Shown piece after piece: positions 41,956 to 52,472 of a stretch of DNA of 64,000 nucleotides. The stretch lies in the NCBI GenBank assembly GCA_009763385.1, contig CM019824.1:111432660-111496659 (forward strand), in the 5' to 3' direction. The position numbers were made by a program, and so were the translations under genes. This stretch comes from Coix lacryma-jobi var. lacryma-jobi (lineage: Eukaryota > Streptophyta > Magnoliopsida > Poales > Poaceae). The first letter of the stretch is position 1. The number at the start of each line of letters is the position of its first letter. The notes beneath the pieces were generated by a model. It saw only the letters and a program-made list of their open reading frames with translations. It did no database searches and had not been told where the DNA came from.

Positions 41956-43527
41956 ATGGAGGCGCTGTCCGAGACAGCTCTGTTGTCTGACCAGTGCTAC
42001 CGGACATGTCCGGTAGCCCTACCGGACATGTCCGGTAGGTCCAGGCCAGCAGCAGTACAAGCAGACAGCTGCAACAATGCTCAAACTCACTGGATACAAG
42101 GTAATGAGTCAACTTCCACATCTTATGATTCTCACCACTTGTGTTTCATGGCCAAGAGAAACAAGAAGAGAGCAACCAAGAAAGATCAAGAGAAGATTCT
42201 TGATTTAATCAAGGAGAAGGCATCAGGAGACAATCAAGTTGAGAGTGATGAAGACATTGAAGATGATGACTCTCTTGACTATCTCAAATACGAAGACAAG
42301 CTCTTGTTCGTCAAAGTAATGAAGAAATATGATGAGCTAGAGAAGGAGGTGGAGGAACAAGAGCAATCGCTACAAAATCAAGAAAAGTTCCTCATATCCA
42401 AGTTAGAAGAACTAAAGGCATTAGAAGCAAGGTATGAAAAATTGTCAATTGAACATGCCTTAGCTACTAACTCTCTTTCTAATGTGGAAAAGCTAGAAAA
42501 GGAGAATTATATGCTTAAGGCAAAAATGAGTGATCTCTCAGTTGAGCACAAGCTCCTTCAAGAGGATTACTCCCATCTCAAATGCTCACATGATAAGCTA
42601 GTAGAATCAAATGCCATGCTTGAGATAGCACATGAGGTTGTGATTGCTAAGGTGAAATCCTCTCAACCTCACACAACTACACTCACTAGCAAACCATCTC
42701 ATTTAAATATTACTTGTGCTAATGAGTGTGCCTCTCAAGCGAGCCAATCTTCGATTGAGCAAACTCTTAAAGAAAATGCTAGGCTCATCGAAGAAGTGGA
42801 AGATCTAAAGAAGGATGTGATTAGTTTGAAGGATGAGGAGACAACACAACCTTCTCAAGATAACTGTGACAACATGGTGAAGAAGCTTGAGAAGGGTTCA
42901 AACCTTGCTTTCTCCAAAGCCCAACAATCTAGTCACACATCAAGTCATGAGAAAGCAACCAAGGGCAAGAAACAAAAGAAGAGATTATGCTATGGTTGCG
43001 GATTGTATGGACATGAGTGGGCTAGGTGTCCACACGAGACTTGGGTCGACAAATGTGAAGCAGCCGAACAAAAGGCATCAATCAACTTGGCCAAGCAAGT
43101 GAAGAATGATGGGCCAAGACCATGCCTCAAATGCAACAAGTTGGGTCACCTCACCAAGAGTTGCCCCACATACAAAGAGGCAAGAAAGATGGCTCAAGTT
43201 GCGACAAGAAGATGCTATGCATGCAATGAGCCAGGACACTTGGTTGATGCTTGTCCAAACAAGCAAGTCAAGCAAAAAGCAAACAATGGGCGTATTTGCT
43301 ATGCTTGTAGGAGAAAGGGGCATCTAAGCTATGATTGCCCAAATGGTATGCATTCTAAGCTGAAAACGCTCGCAAATGTTATTGTGCTTAGGAAGACCAC
43401 AAGGAAACTTATTACTAGTAAGGTGATGTGTTCATCTCATACTAGTACTAAGGCCATTTGTGTGCCTAAGCACTCTTTGACTAACATTGGTGGACCCAAC
43501 AAGAGTTGGGTACCAAAGTATGCTTAG
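41956..43527 (+). CDS. Element Z gag C-terminal part with four CCHC knuckles
   Basis: 523 residues open, first ATG at 41956 (probably originally continuous with the upstream gag domain). Residues about 15-30 translate two copies of the palindrome (YRTCPV, LPDMSG). A long coiled coil spans about 70-300 (for example EKEVEEQEQSLQNQEKFL, KLEELKALEARYEKL). Four knuckles follow: CYGCGLYGHEWARC, CLKCNKLGHLTKSC, CYACNEPGHLVDAC and CYACRRKGHLSYDC. The C-terminus ends GGPNKSWVPKYA, then a stop. It is an RNA-binding nucleocapsid-like protein; no protease motif follows. Four knuckles is more than the one or two usual in copia gag. The upstream frame break means it may not be made as a full Gag. Confidence 0.7.
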   Translation: MEALSETALLSDQCYRTCPVALPDMSGRSRPAAVQADSCNNAQTHWIQGNESTSTSYDSHHLCFMAKRNKKRATKKDQEKILDLIKEKASGDNQVESDEDIEDDDSLDYLKYEDKLLFVKVMKKYDELEKEVEEQEQSLQNQEKFLISKLEELKALEARYEKLSIEHALATNSLSNVEKLEKENYMLKAKMSDLSVEHKLLQEDYSHLKCSHDKLVESNAMLEIAHEVVIAKVKSSQPHTTTLTSKPSHLNITCANECASQASQSSIEQTLKENARLIEEVEDLKKDVISLKDEETTQPSQDNCDNMVKKLEKGSNLAFSKAQQSSHTSSHEKATKGKKQKKRLCYGCGLYGHEWARCPHETWVDKCEAAEQKASINLAKQVKNDGPRPCLKCNKLGHLTKSCPTYKEARKMAQVATRRCYACNEPGHLVDACPNKQVKQKANNGRICYACRRKGHLSYDCPNGMHSKLKTLANVIVLRKTTRKLITSKVMCSSHTSTKAICVPKHSLTNIGGPNKSWVPKYA

Positions 43528-44164
43528 AATGTTGATGTAGGTACTTGGTGAGATGATGTTCTTCGGGGTGGTTGAGCAAGTTTGAGTGCATATTCCATCT
43601 CAATCTGTCAACCTATTAGTCTCATGATTCTTCATATGGTTGACCCGAAGCAAATTTCATGGTCTATCCTATCAAACTTATTCTCACCATAGTAGTAAGA
43701 GCTCAAAACATGGTAGGCTAGTCACTTTACCCTTGAAAAGGACCAATAACCTTCATATGAGTCATTTGAGTGATGTTTGAAACTTTTTGAAAAATAGCTA
43801 TCACTTCTTAAATCATGATTCAAAAGTTTCTGCCATTCGATGTTTTTAATATCTCTCCAGTAGAACAATATGTTTGTGAAGATGTAGGTGACTGAATGAA
43901 ATCAATCTAAGTAACAGAAAGGAAAACAGCCAGCAGAGCAGGTTCTGTCCAGGTCCTACCGGACATGTCCGGTAGGTAAAGGACAGAGACAAGTTCATCC
44001 AAAGCATCTCATCCACACCCATGAACATTATACTATGGGATAAATTACTAGTGTTGTTCATATTCCATATGCTTTGTGAGAGCTCCTTTCCATCATCTTC
44101 ATTCTGGAAATTACTATGACATAGGGCCAAAATAGCATTTTGATCTCTAAAGTTCTCAAAAAGG
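43528..44164 (+). other. Element Z 3' non-coding region, truncated
   Basis: No coding signal. One palindrome copy at about 43957. The polypurine tract and 3' LTR start are deleted; at 44165 sequence matches position 39449 of the 5' LTR. Confidence 0.6.
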
Positions 44165-46179
44165 ATTGTGGTGAATGTGATGGTTATTACTTGGACTATC
44201 TCTCAGATGGTGTATTCTTATATTGAGATTGATATATTAGCCATCACACAGGCTATCGTTATATATGAGGGTCCTTTATAGCATGATAGATACATTTGGT
44301 TATCACATGGACTTCAGTTGATGATTCAAGAAAAACAAGACTTGGTAAGAATGGTTTGAGAAAGTGAAGATAGCAAGGAAAGACTTCGAGGTACTAAGCA
44401 AAGGTGAAGGGCAAGCAAAGGCTTAGCGACTGAAGGACCTAGCTAGAGTGAAGAAGAAAGTACTTGCATTTAGTCGAGGAACGAATCAAGCCACAACGGT
44501 CAAGTTATTGTGAAGGGTCAAATCTTTGTTGATAAACCAAATGAATAGTGACTCGGTGTATTTGGCGGTTTTCATATGTATGATGAATCAAACCAAGTCA
44601 CAAGCTCAAGAAGGCTTTGCTCAAATAGAAGTTGTTCAAGGATGACATGTTTGACTCCCTCGTCTGATGAAGATTGGAAGTTACGGCAATGTTCAGAAGG
44701 TTTCAACTCAAGAAGGTCTATGATCATATCTCTCTATTTTTGAGTTAATAGGTATGCCGTACTATTAAGAGGGATGCAACATGTGATAGACCTAGTTTCT
44801 CTAGTGCTCAAGTCAACCCATGAGAGTTTGAGAGAAAGGAGAGTGTTGCAGGAGGTGGATGTGTGAAACTCGAGCAACCCGGACATGTCCGGGTGGACTA
44901 CCGGACATGTCCGGTAGGTGCAAGCTTGAGGCCGTCGGTAGTACCGACTTCGTGCTCGCTAGTACCGACCTCCAGGGTCAGTTTGCAGGGCTCTCTGTTT
45001 AGCTTTTTTTTAACCTAGCGGTAGTACCGCTATTAAAGTCGATAGTACCGAGGTTTGCTGGGTAAGGCTCTACCGGACATGTCCGGTGTCCGGTAGGTGC
45101 TCAGCCCAGCCATCTTCCTTCTCCTCTGATTTCTCTCTTCCTTAAGGGTTGTCTATCCCATTCCTTCTCATGGATACACTCTCTTTTATCTCTTGAGTGG
45201 AATGGGACTTAAGCCGCTTGATTTTTTCAAGTGTTGGTCCTACCGGACATGTCCGGTAGGTGTCCAACGGCTACTAACGGCTAGTTTAAAGGGGGCTGTT
45301 TAAATACCCCCAAGCCTCCACTTTTGGGGGCTGCTGATTCTGCTGACTTCCTAGAGCACCTGTGAGCTTTGTGAGCACTCCCAAACCCTCTCTTAGTGAG
45401 TGAAGCTTCAAATCCCAAAATCCATATTGTGGGTTGAGTGAAATTTGAATTAGAGAGCAATCCCTTTCTTGAGCACTTGAGCTTTCCTGTCAATCTCGTG
45501 TGTTGCATTTGTTACTCTTGGACTCCGCGGTCCTAGACGGCTAGGCGTCGCCGGAGAGAACTCAAGAGCTTTGTGGTTTGCCTCAGAAAGTTTGTAAAGG
45601 TTCGATCTCTCCTCAAAAGAGATCAACTAGTGGAAGGAGCATAGCGGGTGAAATAGACCGCGGCTAGAGTGACCTGTGGTGTCCTCTAGAGCCCACCTTT
45701 GTGGTAGCTCGCAGCCGGCTCAACGGAGAGTAGGACCCGAGGGGGTGCCGAACTTCGGTGAATCAAATTCCGTGTCATCTTGTTTATTTCATTCTATACT
45801 CGCTGTCTTCTGTGTCTCTTGTATCACCCGTGCAGGTCACCTAGGTGGTGGGATTCAATAGAGGCATCTGGGAGCATAATCCGCAGCCGTCGAGCAACCC
45901 GGACATGTCCGGGTGATATACCGGACATGTCCGGTAGAGCTGCCTGCTGCAGATCGAACTGCGCTCGATACTAATCTTTGTGATTGCAGGTGTTTGGCTC
46001 CTAGGGGTTATTTCATATTGTCACATACTCTGATTATCCATACCTTTGTGGTTGAGGTTATTTGTGCGAAGTTTTCTTAGAAAACTCCAAATCTAAATCG
46101 TTTTCGCCTTTTGAAAGGTTAATTTTGTAATTGCCTATTCACCCCCCCCCCCCTCTAGGCGACCACTTAGGTCCTTTGA
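44165..46179 (+). repeat. Element Z 3' LTR, lacking its first 504 bp
   Basis: 2015 bp match 39449-41463. The end reads CCTTTGA instead of CCTTTCA, then GCGAC (46180-46184). A C-run at 46142-46153 is longer than in the 5' LTR. The copy preserves the palindrome at about 45241 that is half deleted in the 5' LTR, and has lost one at about 45090. Confidence 0.85.
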
Positions 46180-46184
46180 GCGAC

Positions 46185-46829
46185 AATTCAATTTGTATCT
46201 ACATGTGGTATTCCTAACTGATATCATTATGTTGATCTCAATTTGATACTCTTATATGCTTTCTACGTGCATTATATAGATTAAACTCCTTTGAGCATTG
46301 TTTTGTCAGTTATGCATATGCTTTGCCATACACCATATGTATGCATACACTTAGGGGGAAATAGTTTCTATAATGTGAAGAGTCAAGTTTTGTGATCAAT
46401 ATCACTCCACACAAAAAGTATCACAAAATTTGACCCTCCCTTGTGCCACTAATTTTTCCTTTTTGGTGTTTGATTCCAAAGGGGGAGAATTTGAAGGACC
46501 AAAAGCAAGCCCAACTCAAAAAAATAAGCCAAACCAAAATTCAAATTTTTGGTGGTTATTAATTTGGGAAGTTTCCTGTTTTGGGAATGGTCCTAGAAAG
46601 ACAGGAAGTGGATTATGGAGTTAGGGAGAGACTTAAATCCATAATGTCACAAAGGGACCCTATGGCAAGGGCAAGATAAGTTATAAAAGTAGTTTCAATA
46701 TGACATCTTTTAGAATCATATGATCTCGTCTTTGCATTGCATCCCAGCATGTAAATTGCACTTTAAATTATATATCTATTATTTGCTTGCTTTGGTCATG
46801 TTGTCATCAATTACCAAAAAGGGGGGTAT
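46185..46829 (+). other. Copia W 3' non-coding region, right part, with polypurine tract
   Basis: Resumes W after element Z. No sizeable coding frame. It ends CCAAAAAGGGGGGTAT, a polypurine tract, directly before the 3' LTR. Confidence 0.65.
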
Positions 46830-47109
46830 TGTAAGGAAAATAGACCTCGACCCATTTAACTTTGGATTTTGGTGTTTGATGATCAACATAACCAAATTGG
46901 ACTAATGTATTTGCAAGTGTTTGTTTTGTAGTCCAATAGGATGCAAATGTGACTTGGACGAAGGCATCATGGTGATCCGATGATCAACACCTCAAGAAAG
47001 ACTCTTAAAGCTAAGTAGAAGACTCACAAAGATCAAGCAAAGTCCAAGGCACAAGATTGGAACTAAGACGGCACAAGAAATCATGAAGAAATTAAGCAAA
47101 AGGTACATT

Positions 47110-47470
47110 AGACGCTGCATCGGACACTGACCGTATAGGCGTTGGATGCATCGATGGTAAACCCTAGCTCAAGTCAACGCCACCAGAAGTATCAGACACT
47201 GACACCGAGCATATCAGACGCGACAGTAACACTATGCATGTTGCACAACATGCATCGGACGCGTCAGATGCACATCGGACACTACAGTACCCGAGCGTCC
47301 GATGCCTATGCAGAGAGGTTCCAGAAAGGCTCTAAAGAAATCGAACGTGTCAGATGGTGCCACATCGGACGCTGTCCGAGTCTGATGTGACTAAGAGCCA
47401 GGTTGGCAACTAGCCGTTATGGAGCATCGGACGCACGTTCGATGGTCACGACTTCAGCGTCCGATGCTAC
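47110..47470. repeat. Repeated CATCGGAC/GTCCGATG motifs in W LTR
   Basis: Variants of (G)CATCGGACGC occur on both strands at least eight times in 360 bp, ending about 50 bp before the TATA box. The CGGAC core is shared with the Z palindrome and the position relative to the promoter is the same. Confidence 0.6.
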
Positions 47471-47518
47471 ACTGTGAAGTCCAATTCACTCTCCAACGGC
47501 TCTATTTGCTCAGGGCTC

Positions 47519-47526
47519 TATAAATA
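47519..47526 (+). promoter_or_regulatory. TATA box of copia W LTR
   Basis: TATAAATA followed by CCCCC, after CCAACGGCTCTATTTGC. It matches the Z core promoter layout. Confidence 0.65.
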
Positions 47527-48348
47527 CCCCCATGGCCGGCCAAAACAGATAGTTGGAGATCAAAGAAGTATACCAAGTGTTGAGACACATATTTAGTTCC
47601 TCTAGCCACCAATATGCTTAAGGGAATACTAGGTGATCAGTGTAGGCGCTTTGCGAAGTGCTTAGGCTAGTTAGACCATCGCTTTGCGCTTGCTCTAGGT
47701 GTTTGCGTACCTCTTACCTATCGGCGCTTGCGCGCACCATTGTTGTATATCGGAGGGGCTTGTAGTCTTGTGAGACCACACCAACCGCGTTTGTGGTGTG
47801 GCCACTGGGTACCGAAGAGAATAAGGTCCGCGACGGTTCGGCCGGAAACTTGACAGTGAAGACGGCGGGGAACGGTCCAGGAGAGGCTTTGTCACGAGTG
47901 GCTTAATCGGAGACCCACTTGCACGTGGGGATGGCCTGAAGCTATCCATGAGTTACCCGACTGGGAGCTTGGCTCTTACGAGGGGCTCCAACGAGGACTA
48001 GGGGAAGCTTGCGCGCTTCTCGATACCTCGGTAAAAATACTGGAGTCATCGATGGGAGTTTGCATCTCTACCTCACTTTTTAGCTTTTGCATTTACTATT
48101 GCTACCTTGGTTGTCTTCTTTATCTTTCTTAGCTTGGTTGATAAGCTAGTTGATAGCATTGAAACCTAGGTTGCATAATTCTTTTGCGGTAGAGATAGCA
48201 ATACACCTAGCAAAATCATAGTCGCACAATTAGATAGTTTACCTTTTTGCATAGGTTTTGACTAGATGGTAATTAGAGGCCATAGTTTAGAGTAGAAGTT
48301 TTTAAGTTGTCTAATTCATCCCTCCTCTTAGGTGTCACGGTCCTTTTA

Positions 48349-48632
48349 AGATGGACCTGTCAACTAAGAGGAAGGACATCCTTTGGATGTGATTTGGAGG
48401 GTGGAGATGAAGAAAAAGTTATGTTGTAACTTACAGAGCAAAGTAACTCAATCTCAGTCCAATATTCACAGCCTAGGAACCTTTTACACTGTTCAATATA
48501 TTTCTCCAAGAGAATATGAGTATTTAATGAAATGTTTCTCATCGAATTTCATATGAGAATCGAATATCCTGCCATGTACTCCGTACTTCCTCAATGAATC
48601 GATCAACAAAAATGGATCCTCTTGAAATAATC
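48349..48632. other. Non-coding DNA between copia W and MITE
   Basis: No open frame or repeat stands out. A/T-rich, possibly the original target DNA of W. Confidence 0.4.
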
Positions 48633-48635
48633 TAA

Positions 48636-49333
48636 GGTGGCTTTAGATCCCTTTATTTTGGAGAAATTTAAATCCACTCAATAAACTAGGCTATTTGGCT
48701 AACATTCTATCATTTTCTAAAGTTCACACATAAACCTATCTCAAATTCATACGATGAGAGAGAAAAATAGATTCTATAGATCACCCTATTATATTTCTAT
48801 TTTGCAACTTATAACACTTTCTTCAACTCACTCCCCCTACGATAGCAATACAACACATGAGCATATCTCTCATATAGCCAATAACAATATACAAATATAA
48901 TCCATATAGAATCATATTAGGAGCCTTTTGAATCCCTTCATTTTGGATCCACTTAATAAACTAGACTATTTGGCTTGAAATTTCACATTCTACCACTATT
49001 CAAAGTTTAGATATAAGCCTGAATTCATACAGTGGAAGAGGGAAATAGATTCTATAGATCCTCATGCTATATTTCTACTTTGCAACTTATAATATTCTTT
49101 TCAACTCACTCCCCTATGGTAAAAATACTAACACATGGGTATCTTTCACGTATAGCCAACAATAATACACAAATATAATCCATATACAACCATAGTTGCT
49201 TAATAATATATGTGTAAATTATGATTCTTAAAATAAATTCAATTCCAAGATCCAAACATGTCCTTAGCTTAATTAATATATGTCTAAATTATGATTCTTA
49301 AAATGAATTAAAATCCAAGGATCCAACGGGTCC
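48636..49333. mobile_element. Tourist-like MITE (outer copy), split by a related MITE
   Basis: Flanked by TAA (48633-48635 and 49334-49336). Left end GGTGGCTTTAGATCCC; right end, reversed, GGACCCGTTGGATCC: imperfect terminal inverted repeats. The body resumes after the inner copy at 49267. PIF/Harbinger-type MITEs duplicate TTA/TAA and have G-rich inverted ends of this form. No coding capacity. Confidence 0.65.
48920..49263. mobile_element. Tourist-like MITE (inner copy, 344 bp)
   Basis: Flanked by TTA (48917-48919 and 49264-49266). Left end GGAGCCTTTTGAATCC; right end, reversed, GGACATGTTTGGATC. It aligns along its length with the outer copy: about 280 bp with 48636-48916 and about 65 bp with 49267-49333. 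So the four blocks A, A', B, B' are one MITE inside its own relative. Confidence 0.7.
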
Positions 49334-49336
49334 TAA

Positions 49337-49598
49337 GGCTCTTCGCTTGAACTACTCTGTTGATCTTAATTCTACTAGTCTTAATTCATAGAAATCAGCC
49401 ATTGTACAAATCAACAGAAGCCGCTTGTAGCACAAGAGAACATGACCTAAAGGTGTGACTAGTTGTTTGCATTAGCCTTAGAATATATTGACCTCATGCA
49501 GCACAATCCAAACCAGCACAAATATAGCAAATGTCTTTTTTTTAATATATATAATGTCTTATTTGGCTGTCATCCATAGACAAACTGCGTTTAGTTAT
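49337..49598. other. Non-coding DNA left of locus E
   Basis: No coding frame or repeat seen in this short interval. Confidence 0.4.
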
Positions 49599-50355
49599 TG
49601 TTGTTTCGGGTCCGAGGCCCCGAAACAGCGGGTTGTCGCACGAACGAAAGCACGAAGCGAAAGCGGAAAACGAACGGGAAAGTAGAGAAACAGTTGAAGT
49701 GAATAGTGTTCTCCCCCCTCCCCCTGGGAGTACGGGAGCCTTTTATATCATTCAAATCCGTTTGAAAGTACATGAATGCCCTTCCAACTACTCCCGACGT
49801 AATTACAAAAATGCCCTATCCAAACGCCTCGCGGCCTTTGCCGCGTCCTCCTGCTTGAGGGGTGTTGTCGTCATTCCATCTCCCGGCGGGCTCGGAGCTG
49901 CCTGGGCCCTCCCCCTCCGTAGATGTGGGCCCGGCCCTCGCGACGAAAGCCCTTGGCGCACTGTGAAAACCTGCAGAAAGCAAAACGAGGACTCGGACAG
50001 CGCAAGCTTACTTCTAGCGAAATCCTCTGGAAATCACCCGCGGCTTGCTTCGCGCGAAAGGAGCACGATTGGCGAACCCGCCCGCTCGATTACGCTCCTT
50101 TCGCGCGAGAGGTCCGTCACGGGCCAGGGCTCGGGCCGTCTGCTGACCATCCGCGCGAATGCGACAGCCCAAGCTTCCCATCCGCGCGGAAAGGCCACTT
50201 CCGCCCGTAAACAACCACCTTTTCGATCACCGAGCGCTCATGCGCGCATTCGTGCGAAAGCGAAGCTTCGCCCGGCCGACTCTTTTGCGCGAAAACCCCA
50301 CTCCCTGTCCGGCTAGCGGGCCGGGGGTGCCGGCGCCGTGGGTATCGCCCCAACA
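49599..50355 (+). repeat. Possible LTR or terminal region of locus E
   Basis: GC content rises sharply here. The stretch starts TGTTGTTTCGGG and ends CGCCCCAACA, so TGTT...AACA termini are possible. It holds a TATA-like TTTTATATC near 49740 and opens with an inverted repeat (TGTTTCGGG / CCCCGAAACA). No second copy lies within the window and no TSD can be tested, so LTR identity is unproven. Confidence 0.3.
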
Positions 50356-50712
50356 ATAGCCCCTCACGGTCGAATCTTGCAAGCCGGCGAAGTTCGACCG
50401 TGCCTAACCGCAAGGCGCCCGCGCCCGCCCGCGAAAGGACGGGGAAAGCTGGAAGCGGTTTTCGCTCGTCCTTGAAGCTTTTTAGCTTTTTAGCTTTTTT
50501 TGACCTCTTTATTTTTCTTTATTGACATTTGCGCGTACTGTTTTGTGGGCCTGACGGTCGGCTCAAGTTTTGAGGATTAACGGCTTGTTGCTCCTCGTTA
50601 CGCGCGCCTTGCCGTTCACACTTAGAGGCGACGGTTCGATTTTCAAGACGCAACGGTTACCTTTTTCTGCAACTTCTCGGGTCTCGTGCCCGCTCGCGTG
50701 CTCGCGTGCTTG
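50356..50712 (+). other. GC-rich promoter-proximal region of locus E
   Basis: Non-coding; includes a short AGCTTTTT repeat near 50470-50500. It leads to the TATA box at 50713. Confidence 0.4.
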
Positions 50713-50718
50713 TATATA
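50713..50718 (+). promoter_or_regulatory. TATA box of locus E
   Basis: TGTATATAGGGGGGG lies about 150 bp before a 5' UTR donor (CTTG|GTAAGTC at 50867) and about 270 bp before the start codon. Good plant core-promoter form. Confidence 0.55.
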
Positions 50719-50866
50719 GGGGGGGCTAGCCCACGGACGACTTACACGCTGGCTGCCTCCGCACTCTTGTCGGCTTTCATCTTGCCTTCGCGGCATTTTG
50801 TTTCTTTCGACTTCCTCAAGCTTTCGGGCCTTTGGTTTCGCCTTGCACCGACCCTTCGCTTACTTG

Positions 50867-50989
50867 GTAAGTCAACTCCCCTCGGTGAGCTGAAGTTATG
50901 CTTTCGCTTGCCTTAGCAGTTTATGCTTTTTAGGTTTGCACTTTTTCCTTTCTTGTTCATTATTTTCTCGCTTTTCGCCGCCATAATAG
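50867..50989 (+). other. Predicted 5' UTR intron of locus E
   Basis: Donor TACTTG|GTAAGTC and acceptor CGCCATAATAG directly before the ATG at 50990. T-rich interior (CTTTTTCCTTTCTTG). 123 bp, similar in size to the four coding introns predicted downstream. Confidence 0.55.
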
Positions 50990-52372
50990 ATGGCGTCCAC
51001 GAGTTCGTCTTCATCTACTTCCAGTTCTTCTAGCGAAAGCTCGATCACCTCGTTGAGCGATACCAACTCAGTGGCGCACGAACCCAGTCAGACGGTGTCT
51101 ATCGGGTCTGGGATCGCTGAAGCACGCATGGAACCCCAGTCTGAGGGCGAAAACTCGGATGCGGGGGAATCATCATCGATTTCAATTTCGGACGATTGTT
51201 CCTTCTATGTTGGCTACTCGCGTGTGACCCCTTCGGTTTTACGGAGTTACGCCGACAAAGGGATCTTCACAGAGCACGTGTTTTCTCTTTGCCGTGCCCC
51301 TGGGGACGAGGCGATTGCGATGCCCCGGCCGTATGAGGCCATAGTATTTCGCGATTACTTCGTCGTTGGACTGGACTTCCCGTTGGAGCGGTTTGTCGCC
51401 GAGGTGCTTGACGCTTTCAAAATTCAGATTCACCAGCTCACACCTAACGCGTTTTCGCGATTAAGCGTTTTCGCTATGGCTTTGAAAATGATGGGGCACC
51501 GACCATGAGCCGATGTTTTCGTTAAGTTTTACGATATACATCGCCGCCGCAGCCAAGTGACTGATTACTTTCTTAAGAAGAGGCTGCCGAGCGAGATTGG
51601 GTCTGTGAATTTTGTTCCTCACAAGGCCAGAGGCAATGTTTCTATTTCGCCTACATATAAGAACAAGTGGCCGCAATGGTCGGATTTTTGGTTTTACATC
51701 CGCGTCTGCTCAAATGATGCCGTTCGGGAAGCCAAGTGAAAACACCTTGGCAAGGCCTCTTCTCTCTCGTCCAAGTTGGAAGAAAATGCTGGGGTCCATG
51801 CACGGCCCGCCGCTCTAATGGACGACGAAGGTATCAGCTGTGCTGACACTCTTGCCCTTACCTCCCGCTATCAGATTAGCCGGGATCTCGTTGAGGAATG
51901 GGTGAGCATAGGACAAAACCCCCTCTGCTCCGATACGGAGTTCTGAGATTTTGTTGTTCGGAACGGGTACTGCGGGCCGACGCTCATGATTGAACGACCC
52001 GCTGACTTTGGTGACGACGCCTCTTACGTGAGCCACGTCGAAAAAGAGGCAAACAAGATTTGTGGTCCTTATCTGACGAAAGAGAGCCAATTCAAGCTTA
52101 ATTCTATTAGGGGCCGGAAACGCCTGAACAGGGCTTTCGACGCGATGGGGGTTTCTTACGGGGAGCGCCCTTTGCCCGCAGACGATGATGCCGGTGGTGT
52201 TGACGCGAAAGGCAAAAAATCTGTGAGTAGTCGCGCCAAGGTTGGGGCTAAACGCAAGCCTAAGGAGCCCGGGGATATTCGCTTGGGACGATCGACCTCG
52301 AAACTGCCGAGCGAAGTTGGTTGTAGGTCCTCGGGACAAGTTCACAATTTCGTTCCTCCGGGGGACGCTGAG
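50990..52372 (+). pseudogene. Locus E exon 1: 'putative gypsy type transposon'-like protein, three TGA stops
   Basis: 461 codons in one frame. A Ser-rich N-terminus precedes a block with VTPSVLRSYADKGIF, DYFVVGLDFPLERFV and LTPNAFSRLSVFAMALKMMG, then VKFYDIHRR and YKNKWPQWSDFWFYIRV. This matches my memory of the plant family labelled 'putative gypsy type transposon'. Three in-frame TGA codons (51506, 51737, 51944) are the only stops, all consistent with CGA or TGG decay at methylated C. A donor GAG|GTAGCG at 52372 ends the exon on a codon boundary. The biochemical role of the family is unknown to me. Confidence 0.65.
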
Positions 52373-52472
52373 GTAGCGAAAACAGCGTTCGCTGCTAAGT
52401 TGAACTGACCATCTCGCCTTGCCTTGGTGTTACGTGTGGGTTCCTTAATTAACTTTCTCCTGCACTTTTCAG
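52373..52472 (+). other. Predicted intron 1 of locus E
   Basis: 100 bp, GTAGCG...CACTTTTCAG, phase 0. The acceptor is strong. The donor is weak but the same type (GTAGCC) is used by intron 4. The exon frame would otherwise stop at 52406. Confidence 0.45.

Larger units (their letters stand above)
38945..46179 (+). mobile_element. Copia-type element Z with palindrome-rich LTRs (gag-only)
   Basis: Flanked by GCGAC (38940-38944 and 46180-46184). The 5' LTR (2519 bp) starts TGAAAGAGCATTGG and ends GGTCCTTTCA, followed by a tRNA-Met-type primer site (TTGGTATCAAAGC). Internal sequence encodes only gag-type proteins, with no protease, integrase or RT, so it is non-autonomous. A deletion removed the end of the internal region and the first 504 bp of the 3' LTR. 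Copia assignment rests on the gag N-terminus and LTR style. Multiple copies of the palindrome ACCGGACATGTCCGGT occur through LTRs and gag. Confidence 0.8.
10045..48348 (+). mobile_element. Copia-type element W (gag-only remnant, host of X and Z)
   Basis: Four plus-strand pieces join when the insertions are removed: gag (10045-10309), gag end plus 3' non-coding region (38027-38944), more 3' region (46185-46829), and the 3' LTR (46830-48348). Reading across X, codons ending QEVA continue with RLTMDL at the TGGCT duplication. No protease, integrase or RT is present. It was therefore a non-autonomous copia or lost pol. Its 5' LTR and gag start are missing left of about 10045. Assignment to copia rests on the gag style and the LTR/PPT form. 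Confidence 0.65.
46830..48348 (+). repeat. Copia W 3' LTR (about 1.5 kb)
   Basis: Starts TGTAAGGAAAATAGACC after the polypurine tract. The end is placed near 48348 (GTCCTTTTAA) by analogy with the CCTTTCA ends of related LTRs; a clean CA and TSD are not visible, so the right boundary is uncertain. U3 holds repeated CATCGGACGC and GCGTCCGATG motifs (47110-47470), then a TATA box. Confidence 0.6.

Noticed and set aside
41956..43527. Host zinc-knuckle protein gene
   Set aside because: It lies between two LTRs with a shared target duplication and directly follows a copia gag N-terminus, so it belongs to element Z.
49633..50413. Open frames of up to 227 codons in the GC-rich start of locus E
   Set aside because: Arg/Ser/Pro-rich translations on several frames of GC-rich DNA with no recognisable domain; likely regulatory or LTR sequence.
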